Below, in pieces: positions 5,583 to 5,584 of a stretch of 5,584 nt of DNA (the stretch's first letter is position 1; each line of letters opens with the position of its first letter). The notes under the pieces were generated by a model. It did no database searches. It was not told the DNA's origin and saw only the letters and a program-made list of their open reading frames with translations. The stretch is from the NCBI GenBank assembly GCA_016735415.1, contig JAERRP010000309.1, positions 1-5,584 on the forward strand. The letters are read 5' to 3'. A program made the position numbers and the translations under genes. Origin of the DNA: Desulfobacterales bacterium (GTDB lineage Bacteria > Desulfobacterota > Desulfobacteria > Desulfobacterales > UBA5852).

Positions 5583-5584
5583 AT

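Larger units (their letters stand above)
5329..5584. other. Non-coding region upstream of the lipoprotein gene
   Basis: These 256 nt hold repeats and palindromes and no gene I can support. A perfect TTGACA on the minus strand (near 5531) has no usable -10 at 16-18 bases. TAAAAT on the minus strand (5468-5463) resembles a -10 but lacks a -35. A frame on the plus strand is open from an ATG at 5418 to the right edge (55 codons), without a ribosome binding site. Confidence 0.5.

Noticed and set aside
5418..5584. Open plus-strand frame of 55 codons running off the right edge
   Set aside because: Its ATG is part of the inverted-repeat arm, no ribosome binding site precedes it, and the opposite strand is open in a matching frame. 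Sequence beyond the edge would decide it.

Overview
The window reads as part of a bacterial chromosome with a fairly GC-rich, proteobacterial style. All six genes I can support lie on the minus strand, so transcription runs from right to left. The protein set is a cyclophilin, RF3 with the usual proteobacterial length and motifs, a short RlmN-type radical SAM methyltransferase, a DUF615/DarP protein, and a lipoprotein resembling DUF6279. It fits a proteobacterium or a member of the Desulfobacterota (former Deltaproteobacteria). I lean towards the Desulfobacterota because the RlmN and DarP homologues are short and diverged from the gammaproteobacterial forms. This is inference; no rRNA or lineage marker is present.

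Layout in the direction of transcription. 5584-5329 is a non-coding region with phased GACA repeats, two small palindromes and a long-armed inverted repeat just ahead of the first gene. 5328-4450 encodes a predicted outer-membrane lipoprotein. After a 58-nt gap come rlmN (4391-3348) and darP (3343-2855), separated by only 4 nt. 2854-2508 is a 347-nt gap holding nested inverted repeats, an extended -10 promoter overlapped by an inverted repeat, and an A/T-tract leader with a tandem 11-bp repeat. 2507-2349 is a 52-codon gene too small for most gene callers. 2348-2067 is a GC-rich leader without a convincing gene. 2066-480 is prfC (RF3). 479-257 carries a sigma70-like promoter candidate. 256-1 is the first 85 codons of a cyclophilin-type prolyl isomerase cut by the window edge.

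Functionally the window centres on the ribosome: methylation at the 23S peptidyl-transferase centre (RlmN), assembly of the same region of the 50S subunit (DarP), release-factor recycling (RF3) and protein folding (cyclophilin). The lipoprotein is the exception and acts in the envelope. I see no mobile element, CRISPR array, tRNA or rRNA, and no defence-type gene cluster. The least explained parts are the 52-residue basic protein with its structured upstream region, and the inverted repeats ahead of the lipoprotein gene.
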